Below, piece after piece: positions 8,959-16,978 of a DNA stretch of 39,352 nt (position 1 is the stretch's first letter; each line of letters opens with the position of its first letter). The position numbers and the translations under genes were made by a program. This DNA is from JACQAI01 sp035507915 (lineage in GTDB: Bacteria; Pseudomonadota; Alphaproteobacteria; Elsterales; Elsteraceae): the NCBI GenBank assembly GCA_035507915.1, contig DATJNS010000376.1:1-39352 (forward strand), read 5' to 3'. The notes beneath the pieces were generated by a model, which had not been told where the DNA came from, did no database searches, and worked only from the letters and a program-made list of their open reading frames with translations.

Positions 8959-9999
8959 ATGAGCTCGAGCGCTCCTCATCCCGACCCGTCGCGCCCGCTG
9001 ATCGCCGTGGTGATCCCCTGCTACCGCGTCAAGGCGCAGATCCTGGGCGTCCTCGCCGCGATTCCGGCGAGCGTGCGGCTGATCTATTGCGTCGACGACT
9101 GTTGCCCGGAGCACAGCGGCGCCTTCGTCGAGGCGAACGCCGCCGATCCGCGGGTCACGGTGCTCTACAACGCCGAGAACCTCGGCGTCGGCGGCGCGAC
9201 CATGACGGGCTACCGGCGCGCCCTCGAGGATGGCGCCCGCATCCTCGTCAAGATCGACGGCGACGGGCAGATGGATCCGCGCCTGCTCCCGGCTTTCGTC
9301 GAACCGATCAGCAAGGGCGCGAGCGACTACACCAAGGGCAACCGTTTCTTCAGGCTCGAGGGCGTGTACGACATGCCGTTCAGCCGGCTGCTCGGCAACG
9401 CGCTGCTGACCTTCATGAGCAAGCTGTCGAGCGGCTACTGGAACATCTTCGATCCGACCAACGGCTATACCGCGATCCACGAGACGGTGCTGCGCCAGCT
9501 GCCGCTCGACAAGATCGACCAGCGCTATTTCTTCGAGTCCGACATGCTGTTCCGCCTCAGCACCGTGCGCGCCGTCGTGACCGACGTGCCGATGAGCGCG
9601 GTGTACGGCGATCAGAGCAGCGCGCTGGTGATCCACCGCATCCTGTTGCCGTTTTTCGTCGGCCACGCGCGCAACTTCGTCAAGCGCATCTTCTACAACT
9701 ACTTCCTGCGCGACTTCCAAATCGCGTCGATCGAATGGGTGCTCGGCCCGCTGCTGGCGCTCGGCGGTTTCGCGTTCGGCCTCGACCACTGGATCGCCAG
9801 CGGCGCCAGCAATACCCCGGCCACCGCCGGCACCGTGATGATCGCCGCGCTGCCGATCATCGTCGGCGTCCAGATGCTGCTCGGTGCGCTCAACTACGAC
9901 ATTCAGAACACGCCGCAGCGTCCGCTGCACCCGGCGCTCGGCGCGCCGTCCGACGCCGCCGCGCGCGCCGAAACGGTCTACGCGCTCGAGAAGCGCTGA
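8959..9999 (+). CDS. Family 2 glycosyltransferase with C-terminal membrane anchor
   Basis: A 346-residue GT-A enzyme. VVIPCYR opens the nucleotide-binding fold, YCVDD (43-47) and DGDGQMDP (100-107) carry the acidic residues that hold the nucleotide-sugar and metal, and NLGVGGA(T)MTGY matches polyisoprenyl-phosphate hexose synthases. Two hydrophobic segments at roughly 250-310 would anchor it in the inner membrane, as in DPMS/GtrB-type enzymes that load a sugar on undecaprenyl phosphate. Together with the neighbouring methyltransferase and the divergent GT-C-like protein it would form donor synthase plus transferase. The specific sugar cannot be read from sequence. Confidence 0.88.
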   Translation: MSSSAPHPDPSRPLIAVVIPCYRVKAQILGVLAAIPASVRLIYCVDDCCPEHSGAFVEANAADPRVTVLYNAENLGVGGATMTGYRRALEDGARILVKIDGDGQMDPRLLPAFVEPISKGASDYTKGNRFFRLEGVYDMPFSRLLGNALLTFMSKLSSGYWNIFDPTNGYTAIHETVLRQLPLDKIDQRYFFESDMLFRLSTVRAVVTDVPMSAVYGDQSSALVIHRILLPFFVGHARNFVKRIFYNYFLRDFQIASIEWVLGPLLALGGFAFGLDHWIASGASNTPATAGTVMIAALPIIVGVQMLLGALNYDIQNTPQRPLHPALGAPSDAAARAETVYALEKR

Positions 10000-10024
10000 T
10001 CGGCCGGCCGCGGCGGTTCGCGAC

Positions 10025-10225
10025 TCAGTTCAACGGCCCCTTGGGGTCGGACGACTGCAGCTCCTTGACCGCCTCGGCGATCAGGGTCCAGGCCTGCTCG
10101 CCGATCTCGTCCTTCTCCGAGCGCAACACCAGGAGCTTGGCCGTGACGTAGGCCATGGCCTCGTCGCCATGCTGCTCGACCAATGCCTTGGCGGCCAACC
10201 AGGCTTCCCTGTCGATCACGGCCAT
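10025..10225 (-). CDS. Small conserved hypothetical protein (66 aa)
   Basis: A short soluble helical protein beginning MAVIDREAWLAAKALVEQHGD, without signal peptide or metal motif. The W-A-x(5-6)-HGD-A pattern recalls small alphaproteobacterial proteins of the DUF6961 type, a tentative recollection only. Coding is supported by strong codon bias and by an independent leader: a TAGACT box lies 37 bases upstream of the ATG at 10225. It is convergent with the GT2 gene. Function unknown. Confidence 0.6.
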   Translation of the reverse strand: MAVIDREAWLAAKALVEQHGDEAMAYVTAKLLVLRSEKDEIGEQAWTLIAEAVKELQSSDPKGPLN

Positions 10226-10261
10226 CGTCCGTCGCCCGTCGCCTCGATTGGGGACTGCCGC

Positions 10262-10267
10262 AGTCTA
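10262..10267 (-). promoter_or_regulatory. TAGACT -10-like box for the 66-aa gene
   Basis: On the minus strand TAGACTG followed by CGG lies 37 bases before the ATG at 10225. It repeats the word seen before the genes at 26999 and 31037. No good -35 is apparent. Confidence 0.3.
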
Positions 10268-10340
10268 GACCAAGCTTGGCCGCCGCAGGGCATCAATCAA
10301 TCGACCTAGATCATCGGCTCAGTTGGCTTACACTCTGCCG

Positions 10341-10880
10341 ATGATCTTCACCAGCCAGAGCGGCCTGACCGATGCCAGCCGCGCCGCCGCGTGGGACGAC
10401 TGGTACATCGGCCATCTCGAGGCGATGGCCGCGGTGCCGGGCATCGGCTCGGCCCAGCGCTTCGCCGCCCTCGAGAGCGGTCCGCCGCCGTCGCTGGCGA
10501 TGTACAGCGTCGCCTCCGCCGCGGTGTTCGACAGCGAGATCTATCGGCGCACGCGCGGCATGGGGCCCTGGCAGCCTTTGATCGACCAGCGCCATTACCA
10601 TCGCAACCTGTTCGACGGGCTGCAAACCGCGCCCGACGTCGCGGCCGCGGCCACTCTGCTGGTGATCGACCGAGAGACGCCCGTGTCCGCCGGTCCCGCC
10701 GTGACCTGGCTGCGCGCGGTCGGGCTCGACCGCTCGACCCCGTATCGCGGGCTCGCGGTGCTGCCCGACATCGACGTGGCGCGCCGGCAGGCCGCGGCGA
10801 TCGACGGCCTGGTCGCGCTCTATCGCCCGGTCACGCGGCGCTATGGGGTATCCCCCGTCGCCGGCCGCGTGATCCCGTGA
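10341..10880 (+). CDS. EthD-like dimeric alpha/beta-barrel protein
   Basis: A 179-residue protein that looks like one or two ferredoxin-like modules of the dimeric alpha/beta-barrel superfamily. The segment AAWDDWYIGHLEAMAAVPGI matches the W-x-WY-xx-HL-xx-L-xx-PG pattern of EthD-type proteins. A weaker second half begins near ATLLVIDRET. The ATG at 10341 is preferred to TTG 10323, since MIFTSQSGLTD starts cleanly at the first strand. Its TGA overlaps a GTG of the following Bug receptor frame (GTGA at 10877-10880), so the two are likely one transcript. Members bind or rearrange small hydrophobic or carboxylic compounds; the ligand is unknown. Confidence 0.7.
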   Translation: MIFTSQSGLTDASRAAAWDDWYIGHLEAMAAVPGIGSAQRFAALESGPPPSLAMYSVASAAVFDSEIYRRTRGMGPWQPLIDQRHYHRNLFDGLQTAPDVAAAATLLVIDRETPVSAGPAVTWLRAVGLDRSTPYRGLAVLPDIDVARRQAAAIDGLVALYRPVTRRYGVSPVAGRVIP

Positions 10881-10894
10881 CGGGCTGGCGAACG

Positions 10895-11866
10895 ATGCCA
10901 CGCTGGCGCGGGCGCGCCGCGCTGGCTGCGCTCCTGCTCTGGGCGGGCACCCTGGCGGCAGCCGCGCAGGATTACCCGAACCGCCCGATCCGTTTCATCG
11001 TGCCGTGGCCGCCGGGCGGCGGCGCCGACATCGTCAGCCGCATCGTCGGTCAGCGAGTCGGCGAGCTGCTCGGCCAGCAGCTCGCGGTCGACAACCGGCC
11101 GGGCGCCGGCGGCAACATCGGCACCGAGGTGGCGGCGCGCGCGACACCCGACGGCTACACCATCGTGTTCGGTTATATCGGCACGCACGCGATCAATCCC
11201 GGCCTCTACAAGTCGATGCCCTTCCAGCCCAAGGATCTCGCGCCCGTGACCCTGATGACCACGGTCACCAACGTGCTGGTCGTGCATCCCTCGGTGCCCG
11301 CGCGCTCGGTGACCGAGCTGATCGCGCTTGCCCGCGCCCACCCGGGCCAATTGAACTTCAGCTCCGCCGGCAACGGCAGCCTGCCCCATCTCGCCGGCGA
11401 GCTGTTCAAGACCATGACCCACGTCGACATGGTGCACGTGCCCTTCAAAGGCGGCGGGCCCGCGGTTGCCGCCCTGATCGGCGGCGAAGTCCAACTGTCG
11501 TTCGCCGATCCGCTGGCCGCCATACCGGCGATCAAGGCCGGTCAACTGGTCGCGCTCGGCGTGACCGCAACCAAGCGCACGCCGGGCCTGCCCGACGTCC
11601 CGACGATCGCCGAGGCCGGCGTGCCGGGGTTCGAGGCGACGGGCTGGAACGGGATCCTGGTGCCCGCCGGCACGCCGGCGCCGGTCGTCGCCACACTGCA
11701 CGATGCGTTCGTCGCCGCGCTCGAGACGCCGAACGTGCGCGACCGCCTGGTCGCGCAGGCCTACGAGCCGGTCGGCAGCACGCCGGAAGAATTCGCCCGC
11801 GTCATCGCGACCGAGACCGAGAAGTGGGGCAAGGTCATCAAGCTCTCGGGCGCGCGCGTCGACTGA
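10895..11866 (+). CDS. Bug/TctC-family solute-binding protein (second copy)
   Basis: A 323-residue periplasmic receptor of the TTT family. The signal peptide MPRWRGRAALAALLLW... ends near AAAA-QDYPNRPI. The hallmarks IRFIVPWPPGGGADIV, NRPGAGGNIG, DGYTIV, FSSAGNGSLPH, VPFKGGGPAV and VPTIAEAGVPG are all in order. The ATG at 10895 is preferred because the signal peptide starts there; the in-frame GTG at 10877 overlaps the stop of the preceding dimeric-barrel gene and would add six residues. No TctA/TctB genes are present. The coupling suggests the neighbour acts on the compound captured here. Confidence 0.92.
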   Translation: MPRWRGRAALAALLLWAGTLAAAAQDYPNRPIRFIVPWPPGGGADIVSRIVGQRVGELLGQQLAVDNRPGAGGNIGTEVAARATPDGYTIVFGYIGTHAINPGLYKSMPFQPKDLAPVTLMTTVTNVLVVHPSVPARSVTELIALARAHPGQLNFSSAGNGSLPHLAGELFKTMTHVDMVHVPFKGGGPAVAALIGGEVQLSFADPLAAIPAIKAGQLVALGVTATKRTPGLPDVPTIAEAGVPGFEATGWNGILVPAGTPAPVVATLHDAFVAALETPNVRDRLVAQAYEPVGSTPEEFARVIATETEKWGKVIKLSGARVD

Positions 11867-11873
11867 GGCGGCG

Positions 11874-12263
11874 CTACGGCGCCAAATGGCAGACCGCCTC
11901 GACGTTGTAGCCATCCGGGTCGAGCACGAAAGCGCCGTAGTAGTTCGCATGGTACTGCGGCCGCACGCCGGGTCGCCCGTTGTCGCGTCCGCCCGCCGCC
12001 AGCGCGCGCGCAAAGAATTCGTCGACCAGGGCGCGCGACGCGGCGTTGAACGCGACATGGAGCCGCGGCTCCTGCGGCGGCCCCTGCGAGATCCAGAACT
12101 CGCCTGCCGGATCCGACGACTTGCCATGACCGTGCGGCACGCCGAAGCCAGCCGCCACCGGAATCTGCTTGCTCACCACAAAACCGAGCGGCGCCAAGGC
12201 CGCCTGATAGAAGGCCCTGCTGCGCTCGAAATCGGTCACGTTGATCATCATGTGATCGAGCAT
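11874..12263 (-). CDS. VOC-family (glyoxalase/bleomycin-resistance fold) protein
   Basis: A 129-residue single-module vicinal-oxygen-chelate protein. It starts MLDHMMINVTDFERSRAFYQ, the classic first strand with a potential metal-binding His4 and the SRAFYQAAL helix, and ends FVLDPDGYNVEAVCH, where the Glu near residue 124 is the usual last metal ligand. A GAGGAGGA ribosome site precedes the ATG at 12263. Such small proteins act as lyases, dioxygenases or drug-binding proteins in homodimers; sequence alone does not tell which. It is convergent with the Bug gene (7-base gap) and may share a transcript with the HAD gene 30 bases upstream. Confidence 0.85.
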   Translation of the reverse strand: MLDHMMINVTDFERSRAFYQAALAPLGFVVSKQIPVAAGFGVPHGHGKSSDPAGEFWISQGPPQEPRLHVAFNAASRALVDEFFARALAAGGRDNGRPGVRPQYHANYYGAFVLDPDGYNVEAVCHLAP

Positions 12264-12293
12264 GCCCGTCCTCCTCCTCTCTCGAGGTTGCGC

Positions 12294-12971
12294 TCACGAC
12301 ATCCCGCCCTGGAGAGCCGTCGCGATCGCGTCCATCGTGTCGAATACCACGTCGGCGCCCGCGGTCGCGAGACGCGCGCGGTGAGCAAGATCACAATGGC
12401 CGCCGCCGCAGAAGCCCAGCACCGCCATGCCGGCCGCCCTCGCCGCACGGACCCCGGCCACGCTGTCCTCGATCACGACGCAGTCGCGCGGCGCCACGCC
12501 CATCCGCGCGGCTGCGTGGAGGAACAGGTCGGGTGCCGGCTTGCCGCGCTCGACCTCGACCGCGCTGTAGACGTACGGTGCGAAGCGGCGCCACAAATCG
12601 ACCGAACCCAGGATGCGTCGCAGATACTCCGGCCCCGAAGACGAGGCGACGCCGCGCACGCGATCGCTCAACAGATCGACCAGCGCGTGTATGCCCGGGA
12701 TAGCGAGCGCCGGCCCCTCCGCCTCGCAGGCGGCAACGACCAGCGCGTGCACGCGTGCGCCGTAGCCGTCCGGCAGCCGCACGCCGGTCTCCGCCTCGAG
12801 GATGCGGTACATGTCGCGGTAGGCGATACCGCTGAATCGCGCGCTCAACACGGCGGGCGTCACCGCGATGCCGTGCGCCGTGAGCTCGCGCGCATCGATC
12901 TCGCAGGCGACGCGCTCGCTGTCGATCAGAACGCCGTCGCAGTCGAAGATCACGGGACGATCGCGAAACAT
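12294..12971 (-). CDS. HAD-superfamily (subfamily IA) hydrolase
   Basis: A 225-residue phosphatase of the beta-phosphoglucomutase/phosphoglycolate-phosphatase type. Motif I is DCDGVLIDS with nucleophile Asp10 and Asp12, motif II is in GVASSSG (~107-113), motif III is Lys144 in ERGKPAPD, and motif IV is VIEDS with Asp169. An alpha-helical cap lies between motifs I and II. The ATG at 12971 shares bases with the upstream TGA (TGATG), indicating translational coupling to the nucleotidyltransferase gene. Longer in-frame extensions to 13355 are antisense or overlap artefacts. It dephosphorylates an unknown small phosphate ester in the cytoplasm. Confidence 0.9.
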   Translation of the reverse strand: MFRDRPVIFDCDGVLIDSERVACEIDARELTAHGIAVTPAVLSARFSGIAYRDMYRILEAETGVRLPDGYGARVHALVVAACEAEGPALAIPGIHALVDLLSDRVRGVASSSGPEYLRRILGSVDLWRRFAPYVYSAVEVERGKPAPDLFLHAAARMGVAPRDCVVIEDSVAGVRAARAAGMAVLGFCGGGHCDLAHRARLATAGADVVFDTMDAIATALQGGMS

Positions 12972-13561
12972 CACGACGCTACCGCCACCGGTTCGGCGAA
13001 GCGCAGCAGCGGCCATCGCTCGAGCCAACGCTTGTCCCGCACGCGCGACAGCACGACCGGCCGCTTCGCATCCGCGAACGGCGGCGTCGGCCGCACGATC
13101 AGGGCGAAAAGATCGTCCAGCCCGTAGGGCGCGAGCACGTCGACGTCGCTGCCGCGCGAGCGAACCGCGACCGCGGTGGCACTTTCGGGCCACGCGCGCA
13201 GCGCATCCGCTGTCGAGACGTAGCACGGATCGCCGTTGCGCGCGTGCATGCGCGCCTGGTTCTTGACCGACCACCGGGTCGCCGGGTCGTCCGCAGCGAG
13301 CACGGCCTCGACGGCGCGATCGTCGCCGACCGACGCCCGCGCGCGATCGAACCACACGACGTCGACGTCACCGTCCGGCACGGATGGCGGACGATCGTGC
13401 AACGCGTCCCACACCGCGGATCGCACGAAACCGGCGCCGATCCAGCAATCCGGCAAGCCGAGCGCCTCGACAGTGGCGAGCCTGCGCATCCGCCACGGGT
13501 CACGTCGCAACAGGGAAACCAGCGCGGCCTCACGAACCGGCTCGGCGGCGGTCGCCGTCAT
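12971..13561 (-). CDS. Nucleotidyltransferase-like protein (DUF925/COG3575 type)
   Basis: A 196-residue protein with the polymerase-beta-like fold pattern: IGAGFVRSAVWDALH (41-55) followed by DGDVDVVWFD (63-72), whose aspartates are the expected metal ligands, and a third acidic position in SDVDVLAPYG. The pattern matches the COG3575 nucleotidyltransferase-like family, whose substrate is not established. The ATG at 13561 has no strong ribosome site. The gene ends in TGATG with the HAD hydrolase, so the two are made together. Confidence 0.78.
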   Translation of the reverse strand: MTATAAEPVREAALVSLLRRDPWRMRRLATVEALGLPDCWIGAGFVRSAVWDALHDRPPSVPDGDVDVVWFDRARASVGDDRAVEAVLAADDPATRWSVKNQARMHARNGDPCYVSTADALRAWPESATAVAVRSRGSDVDVLAPYGLDDLFALIVRPTPPFADAKRPVVLSRVRDKRWLERWPLLRFAEPVAVAS

Positions 13562-13687
13562 GCGCCGGCCCAGGACCCACGCCGAATCTTGGTCATCGAC
13601 GTCTTCCCCGATTTTTCGTGCCTAGGCCCAGCATCCCACGGCGGCGGCACCGCCGCAATCGAGCGCGCCGTTCCGAGATCTCGTCTG

Positions 13688-15220
13688 CTAGTCGAGCGCG
13701 ACCGGGCCCGATGTCATGGCGCGCGGCTTGCGCATCAGCAGCACCATCGGGATCGAGACCAAGGCGACGAACATCATCAGCTTGTAGTCGTTCAGATAGG
13801 CGATCAACGTCGCCTGCCGCGTGACCTCGTCGTTCAACGCCGCCTGGCCGACCGCCGTGAACGGGTTCCAGAAGCGCATGATGACCGCGGAATCCATCTG
13901 GCGGCTGAACGCCGTCACGTGGTTGACGATCTCGGCGTGGTTCACCTGGGTGTTCGTGATCAACAGGCTGGTCACGACCGAGATCCCGATGCTGCCGCCC
14001 ATGTTGCGCAGCAGGCTGAACAGGCCGGTCGCCTCGTTGCGCAGTTGCGGCGGCAAGGTCGCGAACGTGATCGTGCTGAGCGGCACGAACAGGAGACCGA
14101 AGCCCATGCCCTGGACGGTGCCGATCCAGATGATCGTCCACTCCGAGACGTCGGGCGTGAACCCGGTCATCATCCAAAGTGACCAGGCGGTCAACGAGAA
14201 GCCGCCGATCAGCAGTAGCCGCGTGTCGACGCGGCCGATCAGCCGGCCGACGACGGACATCGCGATCATCGTGCCGGCGCCGCGCGGCGCCATCGCGATG
14301 CCGGCGGTGACCACCGGATAGTTCATCAAGGTCTGCAGGAACGGCGACATCAGCGCCAAGCTGCCGTAGAGCACGACCGCCAAACTGAAGATGAAGATCA
14401 ATCCGGTGGTGAAGTTGCGATCCTTGAACAGCGCCGGCGTGACGAACGGACGCTCGGCGGTCGCGGAGTGCGCGAAGAACAGATAGAACCCGAGGCCCGC
14501 CAGAACCGCCTCGACGATGATCTCGGACGAGCCGAACCAGTCGAGCAGCTCGCCGCGATCGAGCATCATCTGCAGCGACGCCAGGCCGATGCTCAGCATG
14601 CTGAAGCCGAACCAGTCGAAGCGCGCGTATCGGTTGCGCGACGTCTCGGAGAGGAACGTGAGAATCCCGAGGACGGCCAAGATGCCGAACGGCACGTTGA
14701 TGAAGAACACCCAGCGCCAGCTGTAATGATCGGTCAGCCAGCCGCCGAGTGTCGGCCCGAGGATCGGCCCGACCGTCACGCCGAGGCCCCACATCGCCAT
14801 CGCCGAACCCTGCTTCTCGCGCGGATAGGTGTCGAGCAGCACGGCCTGCGACAACGGCACGAGCGACGCGCCGAACAGGCCCTGGAGCAGACGATAGAGC
14901 ACGATCTCGAACAGCGAGCCGGCGAGGCCGCACAGCACCGAGGAGATCGTGAAGCCGACGACCGAGCACAGGAACAGCCGTTTGCGGCCGAACCGCCCGG
15001 CGAGCCAACCGGTCGGCGGCGTCATGATCGCGGCCGCGACGATGTAGGACGTCAGCACCCAGTTGATCTGGTCGAGGCTCGCCGACATGGTGCCCTGCAT
15101 GTAGGGCAGCGCGACGTTGGCGATCGTCGTGTCGATGGCCTGCATGATGGTCGCAAGCATCACGCTGACCGTGATCATCGCCCGGTTGGGCGCCCGGGCC
15201 TCTCCCGCCGACGCGCTCAT
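13688..15220 (-). CDS. emrB: EmrB/QacA-type (DHA2) multidrug MFS exporter
   Basis: A 510-residue, 14-helix major facilitator of the DHA2 family that exports drugs with proton influx. MQAIDTTIANVALP in helix 1 is the characteristic DHA2 D1 motif, WLTSYIV-like NWVLTSYIV follows, the loop 2-3 motif A is GWLAGRFGRKRLF, and helix 5 has GPILGPTLGGWL (motif C, antiporter). It starts at ATG 15220, whose A is shared with the TGA of emrA (TGATG), so translation is coupled. With the EmrA-like adaptor and an outer-membrane channel it would span the envelope; no TolC-like gene is in the window. Confidence 0.93.
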   Translation of the reverse strand: MSASAGEARAPNRAMITVSVMLATIMQAIDTTIANVALPYMQGTMSASLDQINWVLTSYIVAAAIMTPPTGWLAGRFGRKRLFLCSVVGFTISSVLCGLAGSLFEIVLYRLLQGLFGASLVPLSQAVLLDTYPREKQGSAMAMWGLGVTVGPILGPTLGGWLTDHYSWRWVFFINVPFGILAVLGILTFLSETSRNRYARFDWFGFSMLSIGLASLQMMLDRGELLDWFGSSEIIVEAVLAGLGFYLFFAHSATAERPFVTPALFKDRNFTTGLIFIFSLAVVLYGSLALMSPFLQTLMNYPVVTAGIAMAPRGAGTMIAMSVVGRLIGRVDTRLLLIGGFSLTAWSLWMMTGFTPDVSEWTIIWIGTVQGMGFGLLFVPLSTITFATLPPQLRNEATGLFSLLRNMGGSIGISVVTSLLITNTQVNHAEIVNHVTAFSRQMDSAVIMRFWNPFTAVGQAALNDEVTRQATLIAYLNDYKLMMFVALVSIPMVLLMRKPRAMTSGPVALD

Positions 15221-16365
15221 CAGCCGAATAGCGAGTGGAACAGGCTCGCCAGGCTGCGCTTGTGGCCGGTGTCGATCGTCGCCACGACGCTCATGCCGGC
15301 GCGCAGGGTCGGCATGTCGGGGTTGGTGTCGACGCGCAGGCGGATCGGGATGCGCTGCACGACCTTGACCCAGTTGCCGCTGGTGTTCTGCGCCGGCAGC
15401 AGCGCGAACTCGGAGCCGCTCGCCGGGCTGAGGCTCGCGACCGTGCTCTGCCACGTGACTCCCGGATAGGTATCGACCTCGATGGTCACCGGATCGCCCG
15501 GCTTCACGTAGGTGAGCTCGGTCTCCTTCGGATTGGCCTCGACCCACACGTGGTCCGAGGCGACCAGGCTGAACGCCGGCGTGCCCGCGGCGAGATACTG
15601 GCCGGGTTGGAGCTTGTCGACGTTGGTGACGATCCCGGGAAGCGACGCCCTGACCTCGGTGCGGCGCAGGTCGCGCGCCGCCTGGTCGCGCCGCGCCATC
15701 GCCTGGAGGTAGCGCGGATGCTGCTCGGGCGCGATGTCGGGATTGCCGCTCAGATTGGCCGCGATGGCGGCGAGCTGCTCGCGATCGGACGCCAGGTGCT
15801 GACGCGCGACGTCGTAATTGCGCCGTGCCGCATCGTATTGGGCGCGCGACACGAAGTTCTTGGCGACGAGATCGGCCTGGCGCTGCTCCTCGCGCTGGTA
15901 GAACTCGATGTTCACCTGGTCGGACTTGATGTCCTCCTCCTTCTCGCGGTAGCTCGCCTTCATCGCCTCGATGTCGTTGCGCACCTGGTCGAGTTGCGCC
16001 TGCGCGTTGGCGAGCGCGATGCGGAACGGCTCGTCGTCGAGCCGGTACAGCACCTGCCCCGCCTTGACCTGCTCGTTGTTGTGCACCGCGACCGTGGCGA
16101 CCATGCCGGCGACGTCGTTCGCGACGTTGACCATGTCGGCCTTGACGTAAGCGTCGTCGATCGAGACGTAGCGGCCGCCGCGCAGATAGAGGTCGCCGGC
16201 GACCAGCAGCACCAGGAGCGGCCCCAGAATCAGGAGGCCCCAGCGCACCAGGCGCCGCCGCGTGTCGGCGCGCGCGCGCGTCGATCCCGCCGGCGGCAGT
16301 TCGGCGCCGCGCAGCCGCCCCGGCGTCGGCAGCGCGCGCAGCGCGGGTTGGTTGCCGTCAGCCAT
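15220..16365 (-). CDS. emrA: EmrA-like (HlyD family) membrane fusion protein
   Basis: A 381-residue periplasmic adaptor. One N-terminal membrane segment (~42-57, LLILGPLLVLLVAGDLYL) is followed by GRYVSIDDAYVKAD, the standard first strand of EmrA proteins. Next come a half-lipoyl segment, a long coiled-coil hairpin (~110-210, rich in Gln/Arg/Glu), the second half-lipoyl (VRASLPGIVTNVDKLQPGQYL) and a beta-barrel. Ends in TGATG with emrB. Its start (16365) overlaps the end of the MarR gene by 8 bases. Together these show a single regulator-adaptor-pump operon. Confidence 0.93.
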   Translation of the reverse strand: MADGNQPALRALPTPGRLRGAELPPAGSTRARADTRRRLVRWGLLILGPLLVLLVAGDLYLRGGRYVSIDDAYVKADMVNVANDVAGMVATVAVHNNEQVKAGQVLYRLDDEPFRIALANAQAQLDQVRNDIEAMKASYREKEEDIKSDQVNIEFYQREEQRQADLVAKNFVSRAQYDAARRNYDVARQHLASDREQLAAIAANLSGNPDIAPEQHPRYLQAMARRDQAARDLRRTEVRASLPGIVTNVDKLQPGQYLAAGTPAFSLVASDHVWVEANPKETELTYVKPGDPVTIEVDTYPGVTWQSTVASLSPASGSEFALLPAQNTSGNWVKVVQRIPIRLRVDTNPDMPTLRAGMSVVATIDTGHKRSLASLFHSLFG

Positions 16366-16849
16366 GGCGCGCCTGCCGCGGCGGCTGGTCGTCGGAATCG
16401 TCGACGATCCGCTCGGTCAAGTTGCCCTTGATCTTGAGCAGCATGCCCATCAGCTGGTCGCGCTCCCTGTCGGGGAGCCCGGCCATCGCCTCCTCGCGCA
16501 CCACCGCGGCGAGCCCCCAGATCTGCTCGAGCAGCGGGTGCGCGGCGGGCGTCAAATAGAGGACGCGGGCACGGCGGTCGCTCTGATCCGGGCGACGCTC
16601 CACCAGACCCGCGGCCTGCAACCGGTCGAGCAGGCGCACGAGGGTGATCGGCTCGATCTCGAGAATCTGCGCCAGCGCGGTCTGGTTGATGCCCTCCTGG
16701 CGCGCCAGGTGCGCGAGCACCGACCATTGCGCGCGCGTGAGCCCTAGTTGTGCCTCACGGGCGCGTTGCTCGAAACGCTTGCGCAACACGCGCGCAACGT
16801 CGTGCAGGACGAAGCCGAGCGTGCGCTCGGGGACATTGGTGGGCGGCAT
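16358..16849 (-). CDS. emrR: MarR-family transcriptional regulator of the efflux operon
   Basis: A 163-residue winged-helix repressor: dimerisation helices at both ends, LTRAQWSVLAHLARQEGINQ (~38-57), recognition helix around TALAQILEIEPITLVRLLDRL, and the wing VERRPDQSDRRARVLYLT with the signature DxRxR. It is first in an operon with emrA and emrB, like mprA/emrR in enterics, and probably represses it until an effector drug binds. A 21-bp palindrome 18 bases upstream of the start is the likely operator. The ATG at 16849 is used. Confidence 0.93.
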   Translation of the reverse strand: MPPTNVPERTLGFVLHDVARVLRKRFEQRAREAQLGLTRAQWSVLAHLARQEGINQTALAQILEIEPITLVRLLDRLQAAGLVERRPDQSDRRARVLYLTPAAHPLLEQIWGLAAVVREEAMAGLPDRERDQLMGMLLKIKGNLTERIVDDSDDQPPRQARHG

Positions 16850-16867
16850 GGGTCTCCGGAAACTGAC

Positions 16868-16888
16868 GCTAACATATAATACGCTAGC
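16868..16888 (-). promoter_or_regulatory. Palindromic MarR/EmrR operator and promoter region
   Basis: The 21-bp imperfect palindrome GCTAACATATAATACGCTAGC has 16 of 20 symmetric positions paired and sits in an AT-rich island upstream of the regulator gene. A TATTAT -10-like hexamer lies inside it on the operon strand, so a bound dimer would block RNA polymerase. Confidence 0.65.
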
Positions 16889-16978
16889 TCATCATATGGA
16901 GGCACACAAGATTTCCCGCAAGCGGCCCGCCGGAGGACAAATCATTCCGTCTTTTCAAAGGGTTGACGACAAGCCCGG

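Noticed and set aside
13641..13656. GCGGCGG/CCGCCGC hairpin between the nucleotidyltransferase and emrB genes
   Set aside because: Short GC-only repeat of a kind frequent by chance here, with no T-tract.
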